From: Bradyrhizobium erythrophlei
GTDB taxonomy: Bacteria; Pseudomonadota; Alphaproteobacteria; Rhizobiales; Xanthobacteraceae
Assembly (NCBI RefSeq): GCF_900142985.1
Contig: NZ_LT670849.1
Span: 6,092,501-6,156,500, forward strand
Length of the DNA: 64,000 nt
Reading direction: 5' to 3'
Shown here: positions 26,960 to 35,280 of the stretch, one piece after another
Numbering within the stretch: the first letter of the stretch is position 1
Layout: each line of letters opens with the position of its first letter
Notes under the pieces: model-generated
Seen by the model: the letters and a program-made list of their open reading frames with translations, nothing else
What the model was told of the DNA's origin: nothing
Database searches by the model: none
Made by a program: the position numbers and the translations under genes

Positions 26960-28624
26960 ATGGCGACAATTAGCACCACGTCCCCGCGAGCACGCGGCAT
27001 GACGAAAGACGAACGCTTCATCATCCTCGCATCGTCGCTCGGCACCGTTTTTGAATGGTACGATTTCTATCTTTACGGATCGCTCGCCACCATCATCGGT
27101 GCGCAGTTCTTCAGCGCCTATCCGCCAGCGACACGTGACATCTTCGCGCTTCTCGCATTCGCTGCCGGCTTCCTGGTGCGGCCGTTCGGCGCCATCGTAT
27201 TCGGTCGGGTCGGCGACATCGTCGGCCGCAAAAACACCTTTCTCGTCACCATCCTGATCATGGGTCTGTCGACCTTTATCGTCGGCCTGCTGCCAAACGC
27301 CGCGACGATCGGCATCGCGGCTCCGATGATCCTAATCGGACTGCGCCTACTGCAGGGTCTTGCGCTTGGCGGCGAGTACGGCGGCGCGGCCACTTACGTC
27401 GCGGAGCACTCACCTCCGGGCAAGCGTGGCTACTACACCTCGTTCATTCAGACGACCGCTACGTTCGGTCTCTTCCTGTCACTGCTTGTAATCCTCTTCA
27501 CCCGTACGATTTTGGGCGAAGCCGACTTCGCTGTCTGGGGCTGGCGTATTCCGTTCCTCGTGTCAGTTATCCTGCTCGGCGTCTCCGTCGTCATCCGGCT
27601 GAAATTGAGCGAGTCACCCATCTTCCAGAAGATGAAGGACGAGGGCAAGACGTCGAAAGCCCCGCTAACTGAGGCCTTTGGTAACTGGGGCAACGCCAAG
27701 ATCGTGCTGGTCGCACTGTTCGGCGCCGTGATGGGCCAAGGCGTAGTCTGGTACACCGGACAGTTCTACGCACTGTTCTTCCTGCAATCGATCTTGAAGG
27801 TCGACGGCTACACCGCGAACCTACTGATCGCGTGGTCCCTGTTGGTGGGTACTGGCTTCTTCATCGTCTTCGGCGCGTTATCGGACAAGATCGGGCGCAG
27901 GCCTATCATCCTTGCAGGCTGCCTGATCGCAGCGCTGACTTATTTCCCGATTTTCCGCGTGATCTCGACCAACGCCAACCCGGCGCTGGAAAAGGCCTAC
28001 GAGACGGTTAAGGTTCAGGTGGTAGCGGACCCAGCGAAGTGTGGTGACTTGTTCAATCCAGTCGGCACCCGTGTGTTCTCCGAGCCCTGTGATACGGCAC
28101 GCGCGTTCCTCGCCTCGTCGTCGGTGAAGTACTCAACCGTCCCCGGTCCCGCTGGCTCGCCGGTCAAGATCGTCGTCAACGACAAGGACGTTCCGTACAC
28201 CGACGCAAAAGCCGCCAACCCGGTGATTACCGCGGCCATTCTGGCTGCGGGATACCCGAAGGCGGGCGATACGGACATCGTCAAATTGTCGAATCCATTC
28301 GACATTTTCCGCCCGCAAGTTGCGACACTCATTGGACTGTTGTCCATCCTGGTGATCTTCGCCACCATGGTCTACGGTCCGATTGCGGCGATGCTGGTCG
28401 AGCTGTTCCCGACCAAGATTCGCTACACCTCGATGTCGCTACCCTACCACATCGGCAACGGATGGGTCGGTGGCCTGCTACCCGCGACCTCGTTCGCAAT
28501 CGTCGCGTCGACCGGCGACATCTACTCCGGTCTCTGGTATCCGGTAATCTTTGCGGCGATGACCTTTGTGGTCGGCGTGATGTTCCTGCCGGAAACCAAG
28601 AACGTCGATATCACAAAAGATTAG
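26960..28624 (+). CDS. MFS transporter, metabolite:H+ symporter (MHS) type
   Basis: A 554-residue inner-membrane symporter of the MHS family (ShiA/ProP/KgtP group), which imports organic acids or related solutes with protons. It shows SSLGTVFEWYDFYLYGSLA in helix 1, GRVGDIVGRKNTFL between helices 2 and 3, LQGLALGGEYGGAATYVAEH in helix 4 and GALSDKIGRRP after the middle. An extra soluble segment of roughly 110 residues, about residues 340-450, contains two Cys (DPAKCGDLFNP and SEPCDTA) and lies between transmembrane helices of the C-terminal half. I recall this insert from a subset of proteobacterial MHS proteins. GGGAG precedes the ATG. No partner enzyme is adjacent, so the substrate is open. 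Confidence 0.92.
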   Translation: MATISTTSPRARGMTKDERFIILASSLGTVFEWYDFYLYGSLATIIGAQFFSAYPPATRDIFALLAFAAGFLVRPFGAIVFGRVGDIVGRKNTFLVTILIMGLSTFIVGLLPNAATIGIAAPMILIGLRLLQGLALGGEYGGAATYVAEHSPPGKRGYYTSFIQTTATFGLFLSLLVILFTRTILGEADFAVWGWRIPFLVSVILLGVSVVIRLKLSESPIFQKMKDEGKTSKAPLTEAFGNWGNAKIVLVALFGAVMGQGVVWYTGQFYALFFLQSILKVDGYTANLLIAWSLLVGTGFFIVFGALSDKIGRRPIILAGCLIAALTYFPIFRVISTNANPALEKAYETVKVQVVADPAKCGDLFNPVGTRVFSEPCDTARAFLASSSVKYSTVPGPAGSPVKIVVNDKDVPYTDAKAANPVITAAILAAGYPKAGDTDIVKLSNPFDIFRPQVATLIGLLSILVIFATMVYGPIAAMLVELFPTKIRYTSMSLPYHIGNGWVGGLLPATSFAIVASTGDIYSGLWYPVIFAAMTFVVGVMFLPETKNVDITKD

Positions 28625-29384
28625 CTTTGCAGTTGCCTTCTATGAAACTGCTTGAGCTATGGGCAACCGAGATTCGAAGATCGTGGGTTGCGGACCGCGT
28701 CGGTTGAAGAGACGCTTGGGTTATCGACTGCTTCGCTTCGGGAATACGAGCAGCGGATACTTCCGCTGTTCAAGCAAGTGCGTGTTGCGGCGGATGCTGG
28801 CCAGTTCCTAGAACGCCTGCGCTCGGAGACGAGTAGCGCAAGACAGGTTGAATGCGACCCGCGATCCCGGCCCGTGGCTGGGCTAGCGATCCTGGGCCGC
28901 AGGTGGAGGGTACAGGATCCCAAGGCATCGTTTGACGATATCCACAAACGCGACGCAGGGGACTACGCTCAGCGCTCATAGGACCTCATCGAACCTTGCG
29001 CGGATCGTTCAGATCACCACCCATATTCAGAGTCATGGTGATCAGGTCGAAACAAATGTCATCAATAAGCCAAAGCCCAGACGCCGGACGGCGAAAGCTG
29101 AGCTCTCGGCGGAATGGGCGCGGGAAGGGCGTCGCGTCTGGCTCGGGCGGCCCTGCTTAAGCGCAAGTTTACGACCCGCAACAGTGTGGGATCCAACAAC
29201 ACCGCGGGGTACGGACCCTGCATTGCATGTAACGCATTCCGACAGGCCGGTCGCAGATCACTGCGCTGTCGAACCCGAGCTCTTGCGATCAATTCAGGAA
29301 GTGGCCTTGTGCAAAAGCTGTCCCGTTTCCGGATGCAACGTTCTTTAGTTTACTTATGAGAGGCTTTGCGATTCCTGAGCGAAC
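28625..29384. other. intergenic region with IS debris
   Basis: About 760 bases. The first part holds the transposase fragment listed separately (28655-28935). In the remainder I see only short frames with no family signature. Confidence 0.5.
28655..28935 (+). pseudogene. transposase N-terminal remnant (IS701-like)
   Basis: Conserved pieces of an IS701-type transposase N-terminus appear in shifted frames: VEETLGLSTASLREYEQRIL followed by LFKQVRVAADAGQFLERL, then GDE(stop)RKTG(stop)MR, then RDPGPWLG, then AILGRRW. The order matches the family, but there are at least two frameshifts and two in-frame stops, and the catalytic DDE domain is absent. It is an old insertion scar downstream of the transporter gene. 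The family name is from memory of these motifs. Confidence 0.7.
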
Positions 29385-30284
29385 CTAGGGTAAAGTCCAC
29401 AAGGGATTTTTCCAAGCTCTCAATGCTTCAAGAAATACATGCAGCCTTGAAGGCAGGAAATTTCTTGTGGGGTAGACGGCATGCACTTCGAGTTGCTTGG
29501 AAGTCCAGTCGGGCAGCAACCTTACGAGTTCACCTTTTCTGATCTTGTCGTTGCAATAGGTCGAAGGCAAAAAACCGACGCCGTGCCCTCTATAAACAAA
29601 CATACTGACTGATTGGAAATCTCGGCTCGAAATGGGGCCCGAGACGCGAATTCCAGCGCGTTTGCGTCCATTCAGCAATTCCCACTCGGCTTCGTTATTC
29701 TTGCCATTCAGCAAGACACACTGATGCAGCTCGAGGTCTTTGGGTTTGGTTGGAGGTTTGCGATCTTTCAAATATTCGGGGGAGGCGACCACATAGCGGA
29801 CCTGGCTGCCAATCTTCTTCGCAATCAGCGTCGAATCGCTCAACTCGCCAAAGCGAATGGCGACATCGACATTTTCAGCGATCAAATCCAGAAAAACGTT
29901 GGTGATGAAAAGATCGATCTTGATGCTCGGATAACTTTTCAGAAAATCAGAAATGAAACCGAGAAATGGGTCTTGTCCCAGAACCACCGGCACGGAGATC
30001 TTGAGTGAACCTTCCGGCTTCCTTTGGGTCTGCGTCAAAACGCGTTCCGCGTCGAACAGGATGTTCAGCGGTTCACTGCATTGATGGAAATAATCTCGGC
30101 CTTGTGAAGTGAACGCAAGCTTGCGCGTCGTCCTTTGCAGCAGCGTGACACCCAGTTCCGATTCGAGCGCCGCAACTTTCCGGCTGACTGTGGAAACCGG
30201 CATGCCAAGGGCGTGTGCAGCGCGACTGAAGCTTCCCAGCCGCGCGACCTTCACGAATACAGCAATGTCATTCAAATCAGCCAT
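29385..30284 (-). CDS. LysR-type regulator divergent from ohr
   Basis: A 299-residue regulator. The N-terminal winged helix is DIAVFVKVARLGSFSRAAHA followed by LGMPVSTVSRKVAALESELG. The effector domain has PEGSLKISVPVVLGQD, NVDVAIRFGELSDS and GHGVGFLPSTYC, placing it in the large AaeR/DmlR-like group with a short C-terminus. The gene starts 115 bases from the divergent ohr gene, so the shared intergenic region should hold its operator. It probably controls the ohr-SDR pair, perhaps in response to an oxidant or electrophile; no redox cysteine pair as in OxyR is obvious. Confidence 0.92.
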   Translation of the reverse strand: MADLNDIAVFVKVARLGSFSRAAHALGMPVSTVSRKVAALESELGVTLLQRTTRKLAFTSQGRDYFHQCSEPLNILFDAERVLTQTQRKPEGSLKISVPVVLGQDPFLGFISDFLKSYPSIKIDLFITNVFLDLIAENVDVAIRFGELSDSTLIAKKIGSQVRYVVASPEYLKDRKPPTKPKDLELHQCVLLNGKNNEAEWELLNGRKRAGIRVSGPISSRDFQSVSMFVYRGHGVGFLPSTYCNDKIRKGELVRLLPDWTSKQLEVHAVYPTRNFLPSRLHVFLEALRAWKNPLWTLP

Positions 30285-30399
30285 TTTTTCGATTGTTCCA
30301 TAAATGGAAATGTAATTCCAGATATTTGCGGCTAATCAAACCGGCCCGCTGCGCCCATGTTGGTTTTGGAAGAGCGAAACCCCTGAAGAGGAGAAGGTC

Positions 30400-30834
30400 A
30401 TGCCAACTAATGTTTTATACAGAACCAGCGCCACAGCGACCGGAGGCCGTGTTGGCCATGCTGCCACCCCGGACGGAAACTTAAAGGTCGGCCTTGCCAG
30501 GCCCAAGGAACTGGGTGGCGACGGTGCTGTGGGCACGAATCCGGAGCAGTTGTTCGCTGCTGGCTATGCTGCCTGTTTTCTCAGCTCAATGCAGTTCGTT
30601 GCTACGCAAGGTGGGCCGAAGGTACCTGGCAACGCGAACGTGAAGGCAACTGTGGGAATTGGCCCGCGCGCCGAAGGCGGTTTTGGCCTTGAGGTTAGCC
30701 TGGCGGTTTATCTCCCCGGGTTGCCAAGGGCTGATGCTGAAACTCTGGTCCAAAAAGCCCACCAGATCTGCCCTTACTCAAACGCAACGCGTAGTAGCCT
30801 CGACGTGCGCCTGGACATCGTTGAAGCCCAGTAA
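30400..30834 (+). CDS. ohr: organic hydroperoxide resistance protein (Ohr/OsmC family)
   Basis: A 144-residue thiol peroxidase that reduces organic and fatty-acid hydroperoxides in the cytoplasm. The two catalytic cysteines are C59 (FAAGYAACFLSSM) and C124 (HQICPYSNATR), both in full Ohr-type context, and the start MPTNVLYRTSATATGGRVGH is typical. GAGGAGAAGGTC lies before the ATG. The usual partner OhrR (MarR family) is absent; instead a divergent LysR gene is next to it. It is followed 66 bases later by an SDR gene and probably forms an operon with it. Confidence 0.95.
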   Translation: MPTNVLYRTSATATGGRVGHAATPDGNLKVGLARPKELGGDGAVGTNPEQLFAAGYAACFLSSMQFVATQGGPKVPGNANVKATVGIGPRAEGGFGLEVSLAVYLPGLPRADAETLVQKAHQICPYSNATRSSLDVRLDIVEAQ

Positions 30835-30900
30835 GGTTTCGAGCGGAAGGATTCAGACATTTGAATCCATTAATGACCAACCCAAACAAAGGAGAAAATT

Positions 30901-31620
30901 ATGAGTAAGACAGTTATCGTAACAGGTGCTTCCCAGGGTATCGGTGCAGGTGCCGTTAAAGCATTCCTCGACAAGGGCTATAACGTCGTCGCCACGTCGC
31001 GTAGTGTTACCAAGTCGAAGGAGTTGTCGTCGTCTCCCAAGCTCGCGCTGGTCGACGGCGATATCGGCGATGCATCTGTGGCAGCGAAGGTCGCCGAAAC
31101 CGCAATCAGCAAGTTCGGTTCTATCGACGCGCTGGTCAACAATGCCGGCATCTTCTTTCCCAAGGCCTTCACCGATTACACGGGTGAAGATCTGAAAAAG
31201 CTGTCGTCAACGAATTTGGAAGGCTATCTTTACATCACCCAGTTTGCCGTGAAGCAGATGCTGACCCAGAAATCGGGTGGCAGTGTTGTCGGCGTTACGT
31301 CGTCGCTGGTTGAGAATCCGATCGCGGGCCTGAATGTTTCGGTGCCGATGATTACCAAAGGCGGCCTCGATGCCATGACCCGCAACCTGGCGGTCGAATA
31401 CGCGAAGCAAGGAATCCGGTTCAACACGGTTGCGCCAGGCATGGTGGATACGCCTCTGCACAAGGACGATCCGCACGAGTTTCTGAAGACTCTGGCACCG
31501 TTGGGCACGGTTTCCAGCGTCAAGGACATCGTCGATGCTATCGTCTATCTGACCGAAGCCCAGAATGTTACTGGAGAATCGCTGCACGTTGATGGCGGCG
31601 CGCATTCCGGGAGATGGTAG
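30901..31620 (+). CDS. SDR-family protein with Pro in place of the catalytic Tyr
   Basis: A 239-residue Rossmann protein with the cofactor motif TGASQGIGAG, NNAGIF, and the C-terminal APGMVDTPLHK and TGESLHVDGGAHSG. The active-site Y-x-x-x-K reads P149-M-I-T-K153, so the lysine is kept but the tyrosine is proline. The serine region is GVTSSLVENP. I recall other SDR proteins with this SVPMITKGG segment, so it may mark a distinct subgroup and not a single mutation. AAAGGAGAAAATT precedes the ATG. It is the second gene of the ohr operon. It may be a weak or redirected reductase, or a non-enzymatic NAD(P)-binding protein. Confidence 0.88.
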   Translation: MSKTVIVTGASQGIGAGAVKAFLDKGYNVVATSRSVTKSKELSSSPKLALVDGDIGDASVAAKVAETAISKFGSIDALVNNAGIFFPKAFTDYTGEDLKKLSSTNLEGYLYITQFAVKQMLTQKSGGSVVGVTSSLVENPIAGLNVSVPMITKGGLDAMTRNLAVEYAKQGIRFNTVAPGMVDTPLHKDDPHEFLKTLAPLGTVSSVKDIVDAIVYLTEAQNVTGESLHVDGGAHSGRW

Positions 31621-31927
31621 GCGCGGAAGGCAGCCTGTGGGAGTTAGCTATCCAACTCTCACAGGCGTCGGTGCCTTTCGGCGCTTATGTCGAGGTTGTC
31701 CAGACCGGCGGTGTCCTAAAGATGTAACACTCGAAACACACTGTTTCCTCAGTCGAAACAGTGGACAATTGATCGATTGGACTCCAGACGTGCGACGGGC
31801 GGCGCCTCTCGCACTTCAAAATTGGCTTGTGCCCAGCTTGTTGCCGCTGTCTTCCTTTTCATGGGAGCGGCTATTGGCACCGTGTCGGGCGGCGGTAAGA
31901 AGGGCGCACTAACACGCGTAAAAGCAA
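31621..31927. other. intergenic gap between convergent genes
   Basis: About 300 bases. Beyond the hairpin at 31633-31666 I see no supported gene. Confidence 0.5.
31633..31666 (+). terminator. hairpin downstream of the ohr-SDR operon
   Basis: GCCTGTGGGAGTT (31633-31645) pairs with AACTCTCACAGGC (31654-31666), 13 positions with one G-U, and an 8-base loop, 13 bases after the SDR stop. There is no T-run afterwards, so it is a likely but not certain terminator. Confidence 0.55.
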
Positions 31928-32773
31928 CTAAAGGTGCGGACCCATCATCCGATTCGAATTCTCCGCGCAAAGAAGATGATGATGGAGATTCGCGATCCAC
32001 TGACGACCTGAAACTGTGAGATTCAGAAGCTCTATTCCATCGCCGATATGCATGGAGACGTAATTCCAAAAAAAACCGGGATACTTGTCGATAAGGTCTG
32101 CGGGAGACGAGTATCCAAGCTGGCGATTCAGTCCAATTTCCTCGAATTCATAAAAGAGCGCATTCGCCTTCTTTGGATACATCGGGTCACCGAGTTGACC
32201 TATCAAATCAGCGGCCTGTACCAGCTTCGGCTCTAGTCCCACAGTTTCGACTGTTTGATCTATGCTGGCAGGAAAACGGGTGAGTTCGATTGCCCGTGCG
32301 ACGCGCTCCGCGTCTACAAAGGGAGACGTTCCAAGCCGCTCCAACGCAAACATCTTGGATCGGTTGACGTGGTAGGGTGTGAGTGCAGCATCTGAAGCTC
32401 CACGAACGAGCGTTATCTTTCTTTGCTCCTCGTCGATCACAAATTCCGTTTCGGTATCTCCATTCAGGATACCTCGAACATATCCGATGTCGTGCAAAAG
32501 GCAGGCACAGATTAGATGGCTATAGTCGTCAGGTTCAATTCGATGGGACAGTGAAAGTCCTTGCAGAATGTCGCGACCAACCAACGTAACAAGAAACGTG
32601 TGCTCCAGATTGTGATAGAGCGCGTCGCTTCTTCCGAGGCATTCAATGGTGCTACGGGCCAAGGATCCTAGTCTCTCGGCTATCTCCTCGTACCCCGGGC
32701 CGAAGATTTTACGGAAGTCCTTTCTCAGGAACCTGCTCAGATTCTTCGCTGCTGATGCCGTGATTGTCTTCAC
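31928..32773 (-). CDS. HD-domain phosphohydrolase-like protein
   Basis: A 281-residue protein with an HD-superfamily metal site: YHNLEHTFLV supplies the first histidines, ICACLLHDIGYVRGIL supplies the HD pair, and a later helix with PKLVQAADLIGQLGDP supplies the distal aspartate. Members hydrolyse phosphate monoesters or diesters, including cyclic nucleotides, or act as stress (p)ppGpp hydrolases. No GYP or nucleotide-sensor motif is visible, so the substrate is unknown. The start is GTG at 32773. It stands alone on the minus strand; the C-terminal 60 residues look family-specific. Confidence 0.85.
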   Translation of the reverse strand: MKTITASAAKNLSRFLRKDFRKIFGPGYEEIAERLGSLARSTIECLGRSDALYHNLEHTFLVTLVGRDILQGLSLSHRIEPDDYSHLICACLLHDIGYVRGILNGDTETEFVIDEEQRKITLVRGASDAALTPYHVNRSKMFALERLGTSPFVDAERVARAIELTRFPASIDQTVETVGLEPKLVQAADLIGQLGDPMYPKKANALFYEFEEIGLNRQLGYSSPADLIDKYPGFFWNYVSMHIGDGIELLNLTVSGRQWIANLHHHLLCAENSNRMMGPHL

Positions 32774-33013
32774 AGGCGCACCCCCAACCTACCGCGCAGT
32801 GGTTTCCAACGTTATCAGCTTCGTAAGGCGCTTCAAGCCTCTGGATGAAGATGAACTATTGGGCGCACGTCTTCGGGAGGGGTTTCGACGCAAATCGAGC
32901 GATCTGCCGCACAGATTAGCCTCTCGATTTTATTCGTTTGATCGCGATTGATAAGGACATGGTTCCGTGAGCGAAAGAAACCAACCTCAATCGCTCAAGC
33001 AAGGAAAGCCATT

Positions 33014-33276
33014 ATGCCGCTTCTGAGCTTCGACTTTATCGGGGGACGCTCGGAATCTGAACTCAAGAAGATCCTCGACGTCAGGCATGAGGCGTTGCTC
33101 GAGGCCCCTCCAGGTACCGAAACACGATCGGAACGCTTTACTCGACCAACATCACACCGGACAAAGACACTGGCATCAGCAGTTACAGCGATGAGGATTT
33201 CCTGAATGCGGTTCAGCGCGGCATCCGCCATGACGGCGCGCAGCCTTATCCGGCGATGCCGCGTCGCTATGACACA
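33014..33276 (+). pseudogene. tautomerase N-terminus joined to a cytochrome c fragment
   Basis: The ATG at 33014, preceded by AAGGA, opens MPLLSFDFIGGRSESELKKI, then LDVRHEALLEA: the N-terminal Pro and first helix of a 4-oxalocrotonate-tautomerase-like protein. After about 30 codons this stops, and from 33130, in a different frame, comes GTLYSTNITPDKDTGISSYS, then DEDFLNAVQRGIRHDGAQP and YPAMPRRY. That is the middle of a c-type cytochrome subunit of membrane alcohol or aldehyde dehydrogenases, but no CXXCH is present. Two unrelated fragments are joined near 33108-33130, so this is a deletion scar. Confidence 0.75.
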
Positions 33277-33303
33277 GTTGAGACCGAGCGCTCGACCAGT
33301 TTG

Positions 33304-33336
33304 AACCCGGAAGTCGCTCGTGGTGACTTCCGGGTT
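33304..33336 (+). terminator. perfect 12-bp inverted repeat
   Basis: AACCCGGAAGTC (33304-33315) and GACTTCCGGGTT (33325-33336) form a perfect stem with a 9-base loop. It follows the cytochrome c fragment, so it may be that gene's old terminator, although the T-run is only three bases long. Confidence 0.5.
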
Positions 33337-33389
33337 TGGCCCTTCGCGGAATGATCGCTCCTCCCGTTCTCTCGATATGCCGACGCCTT

Positions 33390-33656
33390 TTACGCGATTT
33401 GGAAGTCGATGATGCGTGGAGGGGACGAAAGACCCATCTCTTTCGCCGATAAGAGTATCAGGTTTATTCGTTTGACCCTCACGATCGCGGATGATCATTT
33501 AACTACAAAGTACATGTCACTTCGACGTCTGCTAAGCAGCAACGTACGCTGAATCTCTGAGCATGACACGATATTGGCGCAACGTTAATCGCCGCCAGCG
33601 GTAGTGGCGAAAAGGTGCCTTTGTTACTGAGCGCGATCGACCTCATCCGATATCGA
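33390..33656 (+). repeat. diverged direct repeat, copy A
   Basis: About 265 bases that match 37253-37519 with many substitutions and small indels. Shared landmarks include GACCCATCTCTTTCG, GATAAGAGTATCA, TTTATTCGTTTGACCCTC, TCACTTCGACGTC, AGCAACGTACG and GATATTGGCGCAACG. It lies just upstream of the bile-acid-symporter-like gene. It has no transposase frame or terminal inverted repeats that I can see. Confidence 0.85.
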
Positions 33657-33686
33657 GCGAGCTATCGGCAGCGAACGAAGCCCCAA

Positions 33687-34691
33687 ATGATTTTGCTCCG
33701 CTCCGTCTGGTCCCGCATCGACAGGTTCCTCGCAGCCATTCTGTTGACGGTTGCTTTTGCGGCCGTGATGCCGGCTGGCGGCGATGTGGCGGAGGCCGTT
33801 AGCTGGCTGGCGGATGGCGCTATCGTGCTGCTGTTTTTCATGCACGGGGCGAAGCTTTCGCCCGAAGAGGCTCTAGTTGGGGCGCGGCACTGGCGGCTGC
33901 ACGTAATGGTGTTCCTGAGCACATTCGCGCTGTTTCCGTTGCTTGGAATGTCCGCGCGCTTGCTCGCTCCAGGTTTCCTCCCCGGGCCATTGTGGGCCGG
34001 GTTGATTCTGCTCACCGCGTTGCCCTCGACCGTGCAGGCGTCGATCGTTTTCACGTCGGTGGCCGGCGGCAACGTGCCGGCGGCGATGTGCAGCGCGACC
34101 GCTTCGAGCCTGTTCGGCGTTTTCCTGACTCCCCTGATCGCCGGTTTCTTGCTCACCCAACACGGCCTCGAGATTTCCGCGCGCGCGGTCCTTGGCATCG
34201 TGGTGCAACTGCTGCTGCCTTTCGTCGCCGGTCAGCTGTTGCGGCCGTGGATCGGTGCCTATCTCACGCGCTATCCGTTCGCGCTCAAGAGCGTGGATTA
34301 CGGCTCGATACTGATCCTCGTCTATTCGGCTTTTAGTCACGGCGTTGTGGATGGTATCTGGCATCAGATCGATGCGGGAGATTTGATGAAGGTCGCGCTC
34401 GTTGATATCGCGCTGCTCGTCTCCGTGATGACCATTTTGATCTTTGCGAGCCGGCGGCTCGGCTTCTCGCGCGCCGATGAAATCACCATCGTCTTTTGCG
34501 GATCAAAGAAAAGCCTCGTCAACGGCATCCCGATTGCCAGCTTGCTGTTCGCCGGGCATGCCGGGCTCGTCGTCATCCCTTTGATGCTGTTCCACCAGAT
34601 GCAGCTCATGGTCTGCGCGTCGCTCGCGAGGCATTACGCAGCGCGCGGGGTCACGGCGAGTGATCCGCTTCCAGCTCGCCGCTCCCTCTGA
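33687..34691 (+). CDS. bile acid:sodium symporter family (SBF-like) membrane protein
   Basis: A 334-residue membrane protein with about ten hydrophobic segments, of the SBF-like group (YfeH/RCH1 relatives). Distinctive segments are LLFFMHGAKLSPEEAL, LLTALPSTVQASIVFTSVAG, SATASSLFGVFLTPLIAG and the late CGSKKSLVNGIPIASLLF with IPLMLFHQMQLMV. The crossover motifs are typical of the 10-helix fold. The ATG at 33687 starts just before the first membrane segment; the frame is open to 33615 but overlaps repeat copy A. The substrate is unknown; bacterial relatives have been linked to organic anion or cation traffic. Confidence 0.88.
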   Translation: MILLRSVWSRIDRFLAAILLTVAFAAVMPAGGDVAEAVSWLADGAIVLLFFMHGAKLSPEEALVGARHWRLHVMVFLSTFALFPLLGMSARLLAPGFLPGPLWAGLILLTALPSTVQASIVFTSVAGGNVPAAMCSATASSLFGVFLTPLIAGFLLTQHGLEISARAVLGIVVQLLLPFVAGQLLRPWIGAYLTRYPFALKSVDYGSILILVYSAFSHGVVDGIWHQIDAGDLMKVALVDIALLVSVMTILIFASRRLGFSRADEITIVFCGSKKSLVNGIPIASLLFAGHAGLVVIPLMLFHQMQLMVCASLARHYAARGVTASDPLPARRSL

Positions 34692-34880
34692 AGCGTGTTC
34701 AGAAGGTGCTCGCCCGCAGGCGTAGGCGTAACTCCGTGGTTGGTGCGCGTGAGTAGACGCAGCTATAGGCGTTCTTCGAGCCGACGAACCGATTGGCTTA
34801 AGGCTGACTGCGACTTCACAGCTTGGCCACCGCCCGCGTGAAGCTGCGACAGCGGCGAACATCGCGAGGTCGCTCAGTTC
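34690..34880 (-). pseudogene. decayed LysR-type regulator, N-terminal fragment
   Basis: Minus-strand reading gives ELSDLAMFAAVA, then in another frame SFTRAVAKL, then in a third KSQSALSQSVRRLEERL, a stop, LRLLTRTNHGVTPTPAGEHL. In order these form the helix-turn-helix of a LysR protein. Two frameshifts and a stop make it non-functional, and no effector domain follows. It lies convergent to the symporter gene and ends against its stop codon. Confidence 0.75.
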
Positions 34881-35280
34881 ATAAGCCTGACTAACAACTT
34901 CGCGCGCGATTGCCAATCTTAATCGACTGCTTGCTACCAATCCATCTCACACCACATCATCGACGGCCAGAGCCGCTGAGGGCGCTGGGCCTATCCGGTT
35001 CGATAAGAGCCGCAAGATGTGCATGGGGAAAGCTGGGCGTCCTGGAGGTGTCCGGGCTCGGCTTATACCTCTGCTGCAAAGCGAAAGGGATAGGGGAGAG
35101 CGGTATCTAATTTCCCACCGCTGTGGGGCGATGTGCGCTCAGCGTCCGAGTCGGGTCATTCTCGACTAAAATAGGCCGTTTGCATCAGTCCGATCTACAC
35201 TGATGGCGACAGTAGAGCGGACGTCCCGTTCGGCAGCTTCGTGCGAAAAAGCAAAAGTCACCCGCCTCACTCAAGGCTAC
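34692..35280. other. intergenic region with LysR remnant
   Basis: About 590 bases. Apart from the LysR fragment at its left end I see no gene; the plus-strand frame near 34910-35110 has no family signature. Confidence 0.5.

Larger units (their letters stand above)
32774..33686. other. intergenic region with gene remnants and repeat copy A
   Basis: About 900 bases containing the tautomerase/cytochrome c remnant (33014-33276), a hairpin (33304-33336) and repeat copy A (about 33390-33656), each listed separately. No intact gene is seen. Confidence 0.6.
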
